Origin: Chara braunii
Taxonomy: Eukaryota > Streptophyta > Charophyceae > Charales > Characeae
DNA: 20,150 bases
Assembly (NCBI GenBank): GCA_003427395.1
Contig: BFEA01000299.1
Span: 1,316,531-1,336,680 of the forward strand
Direction: 5' to 3'
Made by a program: the position numbers and the translations under genes. Below, piece by piece: positions 1 to 10,024 of this stretch. Numbering within the stretch: position 1 is the first letter of the stretch; each line of letters opens with the position of its first letter. The notes beneath the pieces are model-generated. The model was not told where the DNA came from, did no database searches, and saw only the letters and a list, made by a program, of their open reading frames with translations.

Positions 1-175
1 CCAACCTTTTGCTAAGGTGCGCGCCAACTGGACCGGTCCATAACAGGGCATAACCCAGGTGTACCAAGAGAACCACGGAGGTTCGAAAACAGCCCGACGA
101 GCCACAGGCGTCTAAGCAGGGGGCTGGTACCCAACAGGAGCCTGACACACAAAGGAGGCCCGGGACACCGCGCCC
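1..175. repeat. 175-bp direct repeat, left copy
   Basis: This segment matches 18263-18437 in the same orientation without gaps and with about 7 mismatches, so about 96% identity. Similarity stops abruptly after position 175. The left boundary lies outside the window, so the true unit may be longer. It contains GGTTCGAAAAC at 80-90, which resembles a pol III B box, but no convincing A box or tRNA fold was seen. It is probably a dispersed repeat. Confidence 0.9.
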
Positions 176-238
176 TCCGACATTATACCAAACCCCCGCC
201 CAGCGTCCCCGCTGGGCCAAAATGAAGCAGCGGCCTAG

Positions 239-245
239 TATAAAC
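239..245 (+). promoter_or_regulatory. possible TATA box
   Basis: TATAAAC lies about 320 bp upstream of the ATG at 561, followed by a pyrimidine-rich leader (250-560) typical of some eukaryotic 5' UTRs. The assignment rests only on the motif and its position. It could be the promoter of a gene or of an LTR-like element. Confidence 0.3.
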
Positions 246-560
246 CAAAGGTGATTGTCAACACTTCTCATTCATTTTCTGCGCACATCATAGCGAAGTT
301 CTCTCATAACAGACCTGCATTAACATTCTTCTCTTCCATAGCGCGCTCTTCCTTTTCCTCCACCAAGCAACAGGTCTGGGCGATCAATCACTCGTTTCTC
401 TTCTACCTCCCTCTTAGTCTCGTAGCGTTCATTCTATGCATAATCCACAACTGTTTCCTTTTTCCTTTCCAGTAGTACATTTCTCTTTCCCTTGCAACTC
501 TACCCTTGTCTCGATTCTTATCACCACACGTCATTTCCCCCTTTTGATTTTTCTTTCACC

Positions 561-1025
561 ATGCCTGAAGCACATCGTGGACAGGGAAGAGGAAAAGGTG
601 GTAGAGGATGGAAGGCGTGCGAAGAGCCGCCGACTCGCGCACGGCGTGAATACAGTTCAGAGGAGGAGGATGAGCCAAGAGGCTATGGCGCACACTTAAG
701 GCCCTATCCTCGCCACTCGTTTGCTGCGTGGTACGAAAGAACTCCATCCCCGAACAGGATCGAGTACTTCCAAAAGAAGTTCGAGGCGCGCTACGGCGCG
801 CCCAACACTTTTTCCCCTCCGTGTACTCCCAGGGCTCCTATCTCTCCCACGGCAAGTAGGGCCCTAGTGACTGTCCCTCCTTCTGTCCCTAACATAGTTT
901 CTTCTACAGCTCACCTCAATAATTGTACCCTTCTCTGCATCTTCTTCCTTCTTTCTTTACTGCAGATCGAATTCATGGTTGTTTTCTACATCTTGTATAA
1001 GCGCGATTTTCTCTCAAACTTCTGA
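561..1025 (+). CDS. hypothetical ORF with RG-rich N terminus, probably a fragment
   Basis: The open frame extends further upstream, but the ATG at 561 is preferred because it sits in a good eukaryotic context (TTTCACCATGCC) and protein-like sequence begins there. The first 20 residues are rich in Arg and Gly (GQGRGKGGRGWK). They are followed by an acidic patch (SSEEEDEP), an aromatic segment (FAAWYERTPSPNRIEYFQKKF) and a Pro/Ser/Thr-rich stretch up to about residue 110. After about position 891 the translation becomes hydrophobic and low in information, and two acceptor-like sites (ending 911 and 966) are present, so a real exon may end before the stop at 1023-1025. The basic RG-rich start would suit a nucleic-acid-binding or Gag-like protein, but no family is recognised. 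It could be the remnant of a second, plus-strand element. Confidence 0.35.
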   Translation: MPEAHRGQGRGKGGRGWKACEEPPTRARREYSSEEEDEPRGYGAHLRPYPRHSFAAWYERTPSPNRIEYFQKKFEARYGAPNTFSPPCTPRAPISPTASRALVTVPPSVPNIVSSTAHLNNCTLLCIFFLLSLLQIEFMVVFYILYKRDFLSNF

Positions 1026-1296
1026 ATCCTTTTCTCTCACCAGTTTCATGTTACATTTCATAACATCCCTGGTTTAAGAGTTTGAATACTTTAAGGCCGG
1101 GGATGCAGGTTCTTCGTGAACCAGGACGCTTGTTGGCCACCAAATAAATTTAAGGAGGATTGTATTTTCACTCTCCCGTTTGCTGCTGGCCTTAACCTCT
1201 TGTCATTCTGAAAATTGTTTACTGCGTGAATTTTTATAGCAGAAGAGTTACCTCAACCTTCATCTTGGCTGCAAGATCGAGAATATTGTCAGTCCG

Positions 1297-1530
1297 ATAC
1301 CAAAGCTTGAGACACTCATTCTGTCTGCCATATCGAGGATAGGGCATACCAAACCCTTTTCCTGTTTTCTGGCCTGAGTAAGATGTCTTCTCAACTTCTC
1401 AGGCAGCTCAGGGGATACCAAACCCTGTCCTCTCTCTCTCCCATCTGAGTGAGGTGTCTCCTCAACTTCTCAGATAAAAAGGAAAGGGAATACCAAACCC
1501 TTTTTCTTTTCTCAGGTCTGGGAACTTCAA
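1297..1530. repeat. degenerate tandem repeat, about 70 bp
   Basis: ATACCAAACCCT recurs at 1346, 1415 and 1490, with a partial copy at 1297. Each is followed by related text including CTCAACTTCTCAG and GAGT(A/G)AG(A/G)TGTCT. Spacing is 69 and 75 bp. No coding potential is evident. Confidence 0.7.
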
Positions 1531-1629
1531 GTAAATCTTTATATACCTGCAAAACAGCGACTTCCACAGACAACAGACTGTCCCTTGCAAACAAGCTCCC
1601 CGACAATTAACAGCCAAACAACAAGTAAA

Positions 1630-1700
1630 CAAAATAAAACCCAAAATAAAATAATAAAATAATAAAATAATAAAATAATAAAATGATAAAATAACAAATT
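1630..1700. repeat. A/T-rich AATAA-type simple repeat
   Basis: Successive AATAAAATAATAAAATAAT units form an A/T-rich simple-sequence tract. On the minus strand it is T-rich. An open minus-strand frame across it is low complexity and is not called as a gene. Confidence 0.7.
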
Positions 1701-2010
1701 AATTGACACAACAAGACAGTTTCTTCACACCCAAGAGTTATTGATTGCCTTGGTTTTGGCCCACCACTGGCCAGGAATGACAAACCTCTCGTCAGTCTGA
1801 CATACCCTATTCGGCCCGCCTCAGGCCAAGACCAGTCAGACCATTTGTCTTGACGGCTCCTTTGACCAGCCTCCAGGTCAGGACCAGCATACCCACGACT
1901 CGAGTATGGTAGCCGGCACTCTCGCCAGGACACCCAAACTATAGCGGGTCTGGTCATTCTATGACAGTAGACCTCCCGTCAGTCAGACTGTCCCGTTTTC
2001 GCATTTGACC

Positions 2011-2300
2011 ACTGCGGTCGGGGGCCGGCTCACCCACCAGTTTTTGGCCTAGGGTGCTGGCTGCCCCGCCCAGATTTTTGAACGTGGGACTCGGTCTAAC
2101 CACAGTTCCAGGCTCTGGTGAACCTCACTGGATTGCATCCTCTGACTGCGGTAGGGTTCCAGCTGACCCTTTTTGACCTCACAGGCCAGACTCCCGGAGT
2201 CTTAGCCTCAGTCAACTACGGAATTCAACACTTACGTCGGGGACCTGCTGACCCCACCAGATTGCAACCTACTGCGGTAAGGCTCTGGCTAGCCCCGACA
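2011..2300. repeat. degenerate tandem repeat, about 130 bp, three units
   Basis: ACTGCGGT recurs at 2011, 2145 and 2271 (spacing 134 and 126 bp). Each copy is followed by a G-rich segment and a GGCT(C/G/A)ACCC-like motif. Two copies are preceded by GATTGCA. The short ORF that crosses this block (2118-2321) is not protein-like. Confidence 0.6.
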
Positions 2301-2413
2301 ATCAACGCATCTTTAGGTTAGAGAAGAAAATCCCAGGCACAGACAACCAAGCAGACACCTCATACCCACAGTCAGACAGTCCATGCCCCAAATAACAGAA
2401 CAAACAATTTTTA

Positions 2414-2760
2414 AGAGACGTCCCTTCAGTCTCAAGAGGCACTTAAACAACAAAAAAACGACAGCCGACAATGCACTTCCTAAAGACCTCCCTTCAGCCT
2501 CAGGAAGTACAAAGTGCTGATCCCAGAGAGGTCCCTTCCCTCATCTGAGACTGAAGATAGGCATCTTAGTCAAGAAACACGAAGTCCCCAAACTGACAAC
2601 TCTCTTGATCAAGCAACGCTGAACTTCTTTTATGCCTATCTCCCTGATAGCTCTCTCGGACAGGCATCTTTGTCAGAAGACACGAAGTCCCTCTACTGAC
2701 AACTCTTTAGCCAGCTAGAGCTTAACATCTTTATGCCCGTCAAACTCTCCTCATCATGAG
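2414..2760. repeat. two further degenerate tandem repeats
   Basis: Around 2415 and 2485 a GAC(G/C)TCCCTTCAG(T/C)CTCA segment is duplicated at about 70-bp spacing. Around 2559 and 2662 a segment starting AGGCATCTT and containing ACACGAAGTCCC and CTGACAACTCT is duplicated at 103-bp spacing. With the arrays to the left they make 1.29-2.76 kb a repeat mosaic downstream of the integrase end. It may be part of the element's 3' untranslated region or a 3' LTR, but no LTR boundary is visible. From 2760 to 3107 I see nothing identifiable. Confidence 0.6.
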
Positions 2761-3107
2761 GTTGATGCTGGTTGCTCTCAGATATACCACAACCATGAAT
2801 TTTCTGAACATGATATCTCGACAACTGCACCTCACAGTTGCTTCCCACTTAGGAATCTGATACTCAAGGACCAACCGTGGTTTATCTTTCTTGACACTTT
2901 CGTCACATTAGTCTCGTCTCTTACAAAAAATAATAGAGTCAGCTCACATGCAAGAACGAATAAAATCATGTGAAGTCTCTCTCGAGTCTTTTGATAAAAT
3001 CTGACGAGCCGAAAATTGACATACTAAACTGACATGCAATAGTAGTCAAAGTCTGCTAAAAAAAACTCTCGTCTTTGTTGTGCCTTTCTGTCTCACTTGT
3101 ACTTTTC

Positions 3108-4528
3108 TCAGTTCTTTGAAACAACTCTCTTACTGGATGGTTGTCTCCTCTTTCCTTTCTTTGAGGTCATTGTGGGGACCAGGTCAGGGTCTCTGAAGAT
3201 AAACTTACGAAGTCTCGACCCTGATACTATGTCATGAACTCTTGAGTCATCCATCTCTGATACCTCATAGACTTTGCCTTCTGCCTCACCTGTAATTCTA
3301 TAGGGACCGAGTCATTTGGGCTCCAATCGTTTAGTCCACTGAGTCTCAAGAGAACTGTCGAATAGGAGAACAATGTCACCAACTTTCAATTTCTCTTTCC
3401 TTATATATCTCTTTTCATTTCATCGCGCTTGATCTGACAATCTCTTGGTTGCCATTCTCTCAGCAGCATCCATTACCTCTGATATCTGTTTCATTCTGAT
3501 CTGAAGAAGCTCTAAGATAGAATATTCCATGTCCCTCTCTTGACTTGTCCATGTCCTGATTATACTTTCAATAGGCAAAGTAGCATATCGGCCATACCAC
3601 AAAGTAAATGGAGCATAATCAGTGGTCCTCTTGACAATAATATTGTCAGCGTAAACTGCATCTCTCAATACCTTTGGCCAGTTACTGAGGTTCCCTTCAC
3701 ACCATTTTGCCAATGAATCTTTTACAGTTTTGTGATCTCTCTCGACCGGCGCATTTGCTTGAGGATGATAAGTAGTTACATATCGAATTCCAACGCTCAG
3801 TCTGAGAGTGGTTCTTCTTACAATCTCATGTCTGAATTTAGACCCTCTGTTTAAGACAAACTCTCTGATGAAGGGATATCTGAGATAAACTTCCTCTATC
3901 CAGTCAGCCACTTGCTCGGCTGTCTTCCTCCTCAGAGCCTTTGCCTCAACAGAGCCAAAAAAATTATCTCTCATGTTCAATATGTACCTCATTTTTCCCT
4001 TGCCTAGTGACATGGTGACGAGATCCAAATGAACTCTGTTACCTGGTTCTACCAAGATAGTAGGGAATAACGGCTCAATCATCCTTGTAGTAGATCTCTT
4101 CTGACATAACACGCATGACTTACAAAATTTGTATATCATGTCTCTCATGCCAGGCTAAAAGTAAAGCTTTACTGTCTCAGAGTAGGTTGCTTCAGCAACT
4201 CTATGACCACCAGCAACCCCCTCGTGTAGAGCAACAATTATTTCCAACTGTTTTTCTTTCCCACAGACCGCTCTTAATGGAGACAATCCTCCCTTGCCAT
4301 CCACGAAGAGGTGACCTCGCTTTAGCCTGAACTTTTTCCTTGAATTCTTGCAATAATATTCCTTTAACTGTCCTCTTTCAATTTTCTTCCCAATCTCTTG
4401 GTAAATTTCATCGTATTTTTCAAAGATAAATGACGTCTCTTCCTCTTTCTTCTCACCTTCTTCTTCATTCTTTGAGCCTGAACTTTCCCCCGTGTCATGG
4501 GCTGCTACAGTTGCTGCATTGATCTTTG
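3108..4528 (-). pseudogene. integrase, Ty3/gypsy pol C-terminal part
   Basis: The frame runs from near 4528 down to a TGA at 3108-3110. An N-terminal zinc-binding HHCC module is visible: two His in ALHEGVAGGH, then CKSC and VLCQK. The catalytic core follows, with its first Asp in HLDLV (4023-4025) and its Glu in PVERDH (3741-3743). The second Asp is replaced by Asn in VLNRGSKF (3849-3851). The C-terminal domain has KVGDIVLLFD and the GPY motif LGPYRI, followed by SGSRLRKF. In-frame stops are TAG at 4155-4157 and TGA at 3312-3314, both where integrases usually have Trp, and TGA at 3420-3422. The frame joins RNase H through a frameshift near 4525. Known role: insertion of the cDNA into host chromatin. 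This copy cannot be active, given the missing catalytic Asp. Confidence 0.93.
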
Positions 4529-5248
4529 CATACCAATCATCTGTTCTTCTTCTTCTTCTTTTTCGATAATTGATTCATAGACATAGGCATCAGGGATTTC
4601 CCCCCAACTATCTCTTTCTTCAGGCCATAAACTCCACTTATAGGAGTTTGGTGCTTTATAATCTTCATCATCTTTTTTATCCAGGAAATTATCAACATAA
4701 GCAGATTCTTCAATGGTTCCGTCAATGTCTTCTTCTTCATTTTTTCTCCATTCGATTCGACTTAGGCCATCTGCCCTGTTCTTCTCAGTTGAAATCTTTT
4801 CCAAGACAAAATCAAAAGTTCAAATGAAGGCTATTCATCTGCTTACTGTTGGATCCACTTGTTGGTGTTTCTTGATTGCACCAATTATAGCAGATGCATC
4901 AGTTCTCGGAGTGAATCTCCTTCCAAGGACATAGTGTTTGAAGCACCTAAGACAGTGGATAATGACCAATAGCTCTTTCCTAAACTGGGTATAGTCTTTT
5001 CCTGTGGAGTTGAGAGTCCCGCTCTCAAACCTCAGAGGTCTTTCTCTATCATTCTCATTTTTCTGTATGAGTACACCACCCCGAGCAACTGGTTCTCCAT
5101 CTGCCTCAATGATGAAGGGTCTTCCCCCTTCATCATCATAGTAGGGCACTCCCAACACTACACCACCATCTTTTAATTTTTCTTGCAGAGTTTCTGTAGC
5201 AGTCTGTCTTTTCTCGTTCCAAGACAAATCATCCCTTTGCCTCACCAT
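4505..5248 (-). pseudogene. RNase H domain and acidic tether of pol
   Basis: This continues directly from the RT in the same frame. The core holds RPFIIEADGEP, GGVLIQ, RPLRFESGTLN and FRKELLVIIHCLR, then LGRRFTPRTDAS. The Asp, Glu and Asp positions expected for Ty3-type RNase H are therefore still present. The domain closes with the family-typical KNRADGLSRI. TGA codons at 4835-4837 and 4820-4822 both fall where related elements have Trp. After the RNase H comes a Glu/Asp-rich tether of about 90 residues, then a frameshift into the integrase frame. Known role: removal of the RNA template strand during reverse transcription. Confidence 0.92.
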
Positions 5249-5296
5249 CTCCCTCAGAGGTTCTGCAAGGGTAGCAAAATGAGGAATGAAAATCCT

Positions 5297-6123
5297 TCAG
5301 AACCCACAAACACCCAAGAAGCTTTTGACATCTGTCACCCGCTTGAGAGGCAGAGGCCACTTTAAAATGTTGTCTATCTTCTTGGGATCAGGGCTCCTAC
5401 CATTGGAGAAACATTTAAAGCTCAAAATGGTGACCTCTGCTTGGAAGAGAAGTGACTTTGGTCCGCTGACAGTCATATTATACTTCTGAAGTCTCTCTAG
5501 GACCAACTTTACACCTTCAGCATGCTCCCAGACAAACTTTTTGACGCCATCCCCAACCAAAGTCTCATCTCTTACCATAGGTCCCTTCACAGGATTATCA
5601 TCAATATAAGGGTTGGTTATCTCTGGCGAGATGTCTTGCATGACTTTGATCATATCCCTTTGAACCACTGCCACACCATTAGTCCAACCTTGAGGTACCA
5701 CGCACATCTGAATGAGGCCCCTCAGCGTGTGCATGACAGTCATTGGCCGGCTAGTGGGATCAATGGGAAACTGATCATAGCCAGAATATAAAACAATTAA
5801 ATAATAAATGCATCAACCAGCAAAGAATTCAGAAAGGAGATCAGCATTAGGGAGGCTACCTGCATCACGTACCGTTACTCAGTTGAGCTTCTAAAGATTT
5901 TGTATCCATCTCAATCCACCCCCTGGCTTCCAAAAGCAAAACCAGTGGTTAGCATACGGTCCATCAGCAGGTTCAGCAACATTAGACGCGATTTTCTTAT
6001 CAAGGTACTTTACCACTTCTGCTTCTTCTTTCATGGCATACTTGGTTGACTTGTCATTCCATGGGATGTGATCAACTGTCTAGATTTTTGCCATCTTAAT
6101 CATATCCACATCCAACCGCCATT
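5297..6123 (-). pseudogene. reverse transcriptase domain of pol
   Basis: The frame begins near 6120 after a frameshift from the protease side. The fingers region includes HWFCFWKPGGGLRWIQNL and VTVRDAGSLPNADLL. Motif A reads VLYSGYDQFP, so the usual catalytic Asp is Val (codon at 5792-5794). Next are PQGWTN and the YIDD box (5597-5608), then VKGP, KKFVWEHAEGV, SGPKSLLF and SFLGVCGF. The VKGP and WEHA features fit a Ty3/gypsy subgroup seen in fungi and in early-diverging plant lineages. In-frame stops are TAG at 6080-6082 and 5891-5893, and TGA at 5879-5881, 5813-5815 and 5297-5299. The last lies at a Trp position in related elements (GF*RIF). Known role: cDNA synthesis from the element RNA. 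The loss of one catalytic Asp makes this copy inactive. Confidence 0.95.
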
Positions 6124-7562
6124 TTATTCATCATTAAAGGAGAAGGCACAAGAGAACTCTTGACACACTTTGAAGATATATTCCTTTTCTTTAGGCAGAA
6201 TAAATTGATCAGAGTCTTTCTTCATCGTGTCAAACCTTTCCCTGGTGACTCAATTCCCAAATTTTGCAGATTCCCTTAATGCTTTGATAATTCTCCTTTC
6301 TTTTTTCAGTGCCTCGTCATAATTTTTTTCTATTAGGACTGCCACTGGGTTCTTCTTCACCCCTTTGGGCTTGTATTTTCTTTTTGACCCAGTGACTATT
6401 TTCCTAAAAAATGATGAGTTGATGCAAACTTTAATTTCATTTTCCCACCCTTGGCAGTCTCGACAGTCTTCTTAAAGGCCTCAATCTGCCCATCTTTGTC
6501 TTTAAGTTTGCCAAGGGCTTTCATCATCTTTGAAATCTGATTGATATCAACTGAAATTTCCTCCTTAAATTCCTGTTTGTCTTTCGCTTTTATTTTTCTT
6601 ATCCTCTCAGCAGACTTTTCCCTTCTGGCTGATATCTTGTGCTTGTGATGATAAGCCGTGTAGACCATGAAGGTCTGTTTTTGTGCAGTCTCCGGGTCTT
6701 GCAGACTGATCCAGGACGACCCTTCATGACTGAAGAACTGGACAACCTCCATCCTGTGTAAGAATGGAGTGCCCAGAATGCAGTCATGATCCAAGTCTGG
6801 TACCACGAACCCCAATAGCTCGATTGTCATCATCCTAACTCTGATAGGCAAATTGTCAATAAATCCCGCCACGAAGAGCTCTCAAGCAATATTGCTTAGT
6901 GTTTGCCTCGCGAGCCTATCTATTATCAGGTTACATGCCTCCATTGCCTTCTGGGAGATAAGTATCATTTCCGCCCTAGAATCCACTAAGGCTCAAATTT
7001 TCACCTGATTAATGTAGATCGTTAAATAACCACAGCCCATGGTTGCGAATCTCATCTTACACCCTGACAAGGTCCTGTTAACCTGACTGGGAAAGACTGA
7101 TCCCAGGTAATTAACTTCCACTCTTTTCTTTTCAATTAGTTTCTTAAGTTCTTCTCTTAGCTTATGTGCTAGTGTCATTGTCTTTTTGAAAGACAAGGTC
7201 ACTTCTGTTTTTTTCGACATCTTAGTAATTACATCCGTAATTACAGTTTCATCCTCTAGTTCACTCTTGAGTATGAATTTTCTCTTCTTCCCTTGCTCAC
7301 TTCTTTTGGACAAGGGTTCTGGTTATTGATCATCAAGGATTTCGATCAGAGCCTCCTCGGTCTTTCTTCTTTTCTTTTCTTCTATCAATTGAGGTGTTAA
7401 ATGTGCATGAACATTCCTCACTTCCCCAATCACTGTATTGGGTTCCATAACGAGTTCTGGTGGTAATTCACCTTCAAATGACATCATGTTGGCCGAACAA
7501 GCAAGCTTGCTAGGAGGAAATGTTGCTAACTCAGAGGAAATCTGAGAAGCAGAATTCTCCCC
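6124..7562 (-). pseudogene. retropepsin-like protease with flanking linkers
   Basis: This region shares the gag frame. The active-site region reads ALVDSRAEMILIS (core at 6975-6983), in which the usual DSG or DTG is DSR. The C-terminal landmark is DHDCILGTPFL, the ILG motif of retropepsins. Upstream is a Lys/Glu-rich linker (EEKKRRKTEEALIEILDD and GKKRKFILKSELE). Downstream is a basic coiled-coil-like segment (KSAERIRKIKAKDKQEF, MMKALGKLKDKDGQIEAFKK) and a further stretch that runs into the RT frameshift near 6124. In-frame stops are TGA at 6993-6995 and 6882-6884 and TAA at 7323-7325. The Gly to Arg change would destroy catalysis. Known role: cleavage of the Gag-Pol polyprotein. In the six-frame sense there is one continuous frame from gag, so a single Gag-Pol frame is likely ancestral here. 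Confidence 0.85.
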
Positions 7563-8837
7563 TTACGAAAGTTCGCTTGGAGTGATCTCATCAGACATGT
7601 CCTCCTCTAAAGTGAGGGACCGTAGAGGGAACTCAATCACGGCGAAAAAATCGTCAGGTTCTTGTATGAGTCCCTTAGGCAGTTCGCCTATGAAAGTGTG
7701 AACATTCACATTAGCCTTTCTCTTCTTCTTTTTCTTCATCTTTTCATCAGGCTTAAGGGCAAGAAGTCTCATACCTCCAGGATGTCTGGGATCCAATTTG
7801 TTCCATGAACTGTCACAGATATGACCCATTGCATCTTTCTTTGCCACCTCACTCTTCACGTCCTTTTCCAGTGGCTTACAGTAAGTGGTAGTGTGGCCCC
7901 CTTCACCACAATAATAGCAGACAAAATTTTTTCTCAGTCGCTCATCGTACTTCCTCCTCTCTCTGTTTCATTTTCCACTATTCCCTCCATTCTTTCTGGA
8001 TCTGGAGGAATCCCCTCTCTTACCATAGTTTTCATCATCATCATCATCATCCTCATCATCATCACTTTCTGCTTTTTTCTTCTCTTTATCGTCTGCAGCA
8101 TGATTGACAAGCATGTAATTGGTCATAACCCATTGAATAATATTTTCAGCACTCAGATTGTTCCCTCTATTCATACAATTCTCAGTCTCTCAGTCTTTAG
8201 TCAAAGCGCTGATCTGATCCAGTGACCATTTCTTGTGAGGAACCGTAGGTAGAGTTTTGACAATTGCAACCATTTCATCTCATCTGAGAGGATAGTGTTG
8301 AGCTTGGTTAAGAACAGTCTGCCTTTCATTATCAGTAAAATAAGTCAGGAAAATATGACATATCTGAGCCTCATCCAAGTATGAAATTCTTCTGGCCGTT
8401 CTGATAAAAGTCTCGAGAAAAACATTGAAGGTGTCATACTTAGCTCTTCTGATGTTGAGAAGATCCTTGGTAGTAGTTGGAACAGAGTCTTTCTCAAATT
8501 CTCTTTTCATTATTTCTTTGACCTCTTCCCATGTAGTGGCCCCTTCCATCAACTCTTGAACAACCAACCTCGAGTCAGTGTCACAATAAGATAGAAGGTG
8601 CTTAAGTCATTACTTGTCTGTCCCGCCATAACCGAGCCCAAATAATTCATACTCATCCAAGAAATCATTTACTTGAGGCCCTCTAAAGCATGGAATCCTC
8701 TCATCTGACCTCTTTGCTCTTGCGATGTCTGATCCTCCTTTTATAGTATCAACTCTCTATACCAGTTCCCGTATAACACCTACCAGAGTCTTCTCATTAG
8801 TTCCTGCAGAAGAACGTGGTCTCCCTCGTCCTGCCAT
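7563..8837 (-). pseudogene. Gag with CCHC zinc knuckle
   Basis: The ATG at 8837 opens MAGRGRPRSSAGT, followed by a short coiled-coil-like stretch. The capsid-like region follows: IPCFRGPQVNDFLDEYEL, then TTWEEVKEIMKREFEKDS and YDTFNVFLETFIRTARRI. This matches the retrotransposon Gag pattern in which a conserved Trp precedes the F-rich helix. Further on lies an acidic run encoded by a (ATC)n tract (plus strand 8031-8063). It is followed by an Arg-rich segment and a zinc knuckle at 7878-7919 with the pattern C-x2-C-x4-H-x4-C (CYYCGEGGHTTTYC). In-frame stops are TAG 8757, TAA 8610, TGA 8607, TGA 8280, TGA 8190, TGA 7965 and TAA 7563; most fit Arg, Gln or Trp codons changed by one transition. Known role: the particle shell, with RNA packaging by the knuckle. 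Confidence 0.9.
7878..7919 (-). other. zinc knuckle of Gag
   Basis: The CCHC motif C-YY-C-GEGG-H-TTTY-C is read on the minus strand in the gag frame. It is a nucleic-acid-binding knuckle typical of Gag nucleocapsid regions. Confidence 0.93.
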
Positions 8838-8911
8838 TTTGACCATAGACTCTCTCTGATACTTTCTTCTCTCTCTCTCTCTGTTACTTTTGTCCTCCTC
8901 TTTCTTGTTTT

Positions 8912-9459
8912 TCAGTCTCTTACCCTTCTCGCAAGAGATACAGATTCGTTTCTCTCTTCCCTCATTTGCTCTACCCCTTGATAATTATGCGCATAGAGTG
9001 TGTAGGCAATAATAGACTGGGTGGTGATCAGGGGCAATGCAATTCTCCTTAGTCTTCCAATGTTGTCTTCAATCAGCTCTCTTTCATCATCCCTACTCAA
9101 TCTTCAGTTATACCTTTTTATAGTACCCCGGATCATAAAGTATTGTGTCAAGTCTATGATCTCATAGTCAAATTGCATTGCTTACAAACCGTTGTTGATT
9201 CTTCTAGCAAGAGAGACTCGAGATACGATATTCTCTCAACAGTCCCCAATTTCACCACCTTTAATAAATAGTTAATCTCAGTCTGGTCAGTGACGGCTCT
9301 CAGGGCAGAATCTCTCATCTGATGAAAGAAAGGTTGCAAGAACTCAAGCTCATCCAAGGCAAAGAGGTTTCTGTCAGGGATCCGAAGAGTCCCTTCTATC
9401 TTAACTAATCTCCCTTCCAACACAACCCCAAACGCTAGTTGTTCAACTGAGCTGGACAT
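8912..9459 (-). pseudogene. ORF Y, unrecognised ORF between ORF X and gag
   Basis: The ATG at 9459 lies two bases after the ORF X stop codon (minus-strand text TAACAATG), in a different frame. It reads MSSSVEQLAFGVVLEGRL, continues through ALDELEFLQPFFHQMRDS and shifts frame near 9170. It then continues with MQFDYEIIDLTQYFMIRG, a TGA at 9104-9106, and RLSRDDERELIEDNIGRLRR to a TGA at 8912-8914. The intact product would be about 180 residues. It is charged and mainly helix-like, with no visible signal peptide or zinc motif. I recognise no family. Its position 75 bp upstream of the gag ATG and its own start codon suggest a separate product or an N-terminal extension of Gag lost by frameshift. 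The tight junction with ORF X suggests coordinated translation, which is inference. Confidence 0.55.
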
Positions 9460-9461
9460 TG

Positions 9462-10024
9462 TTAATCATCATAGACGACATCTGAAAGATAGATCTCAGG
9501 ATGGACATAATCAGGGATCTCGAATCTGTGCTCGAAAGTACTCAAAAACAGAGATTTTATCATCACAGTAGAGTCTTTCTCTCTTGCTCTACCAACCTTG
9601 GCAATAGTCTCTAGTAGAGGCATTCAATCTCTCATGTCCTCAAACCTATCAGTAATTGAAAATCCATGGAGTTTCTCAAACTGACTTACTCCCACTCCCC
9701 ATTTCAATTTCCTTTTCAATTTTTCTAGCCACTCTCTTGTTCGTTCGAGAATAATATACGCTCCCCTCAAACACTCCAAATAGTCAACTTCCTCCTCTAG
9801 ACAGGCTGAGGCGTAAACCCTCACGTCCAGACTGCCAGAGCTCAGAAACTTGACCACAAGAATATGAAACGTTATATGTCCTCTCCCACAAGTCTCATGA
9901 CTTAGAATTACAAAGGGATTATCATACCTCGTCACCTCATAAAGTTTGCCTCTCACAATAGTTATCCTTGCTACCGAGAGTATTCTTCTTGAACCCTCTT
10001 CACCTTCCATACAAAATTTATCAT
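9462..10024 (-). repeat. ORF X domain, unit 4, most diverged
   Basis: GKLYEVTRYD replaces the FPYE core (Tyr codon at 9939-9941). It is followed by HILVVKFLSSGSLDVRVY, an ILERTREWLEKLKRKLKW helix and MRD*MPLLETI, with the TGA at 9624-9626 at the landmark Trp. PP is not clear. The unit is about 90 bp shorter on its N-terminal side than units 2 and 3. Confidence 0.6.

Noticed and set aside
80-90. tRNA or SINE promoter B box
   Set aside because: Only a partial B box was seen, with no clear A box at proper spacing and no 3' tail. Kept only as a hint in the repeat entries.
1040-3107. 3' LTR of the minus-strand element
   Set aside because: No copy of TGTCGCAC or of the GC-rich 11700-11775 text was found here, so no LTR could be assigned.
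3420-4148. Envelope-like ORF in the retroelement
   Set aside because: The region after integrase has no membrane or signal segments and consists of tandem repeats. The frame at 3420-4148 is integrase itself.
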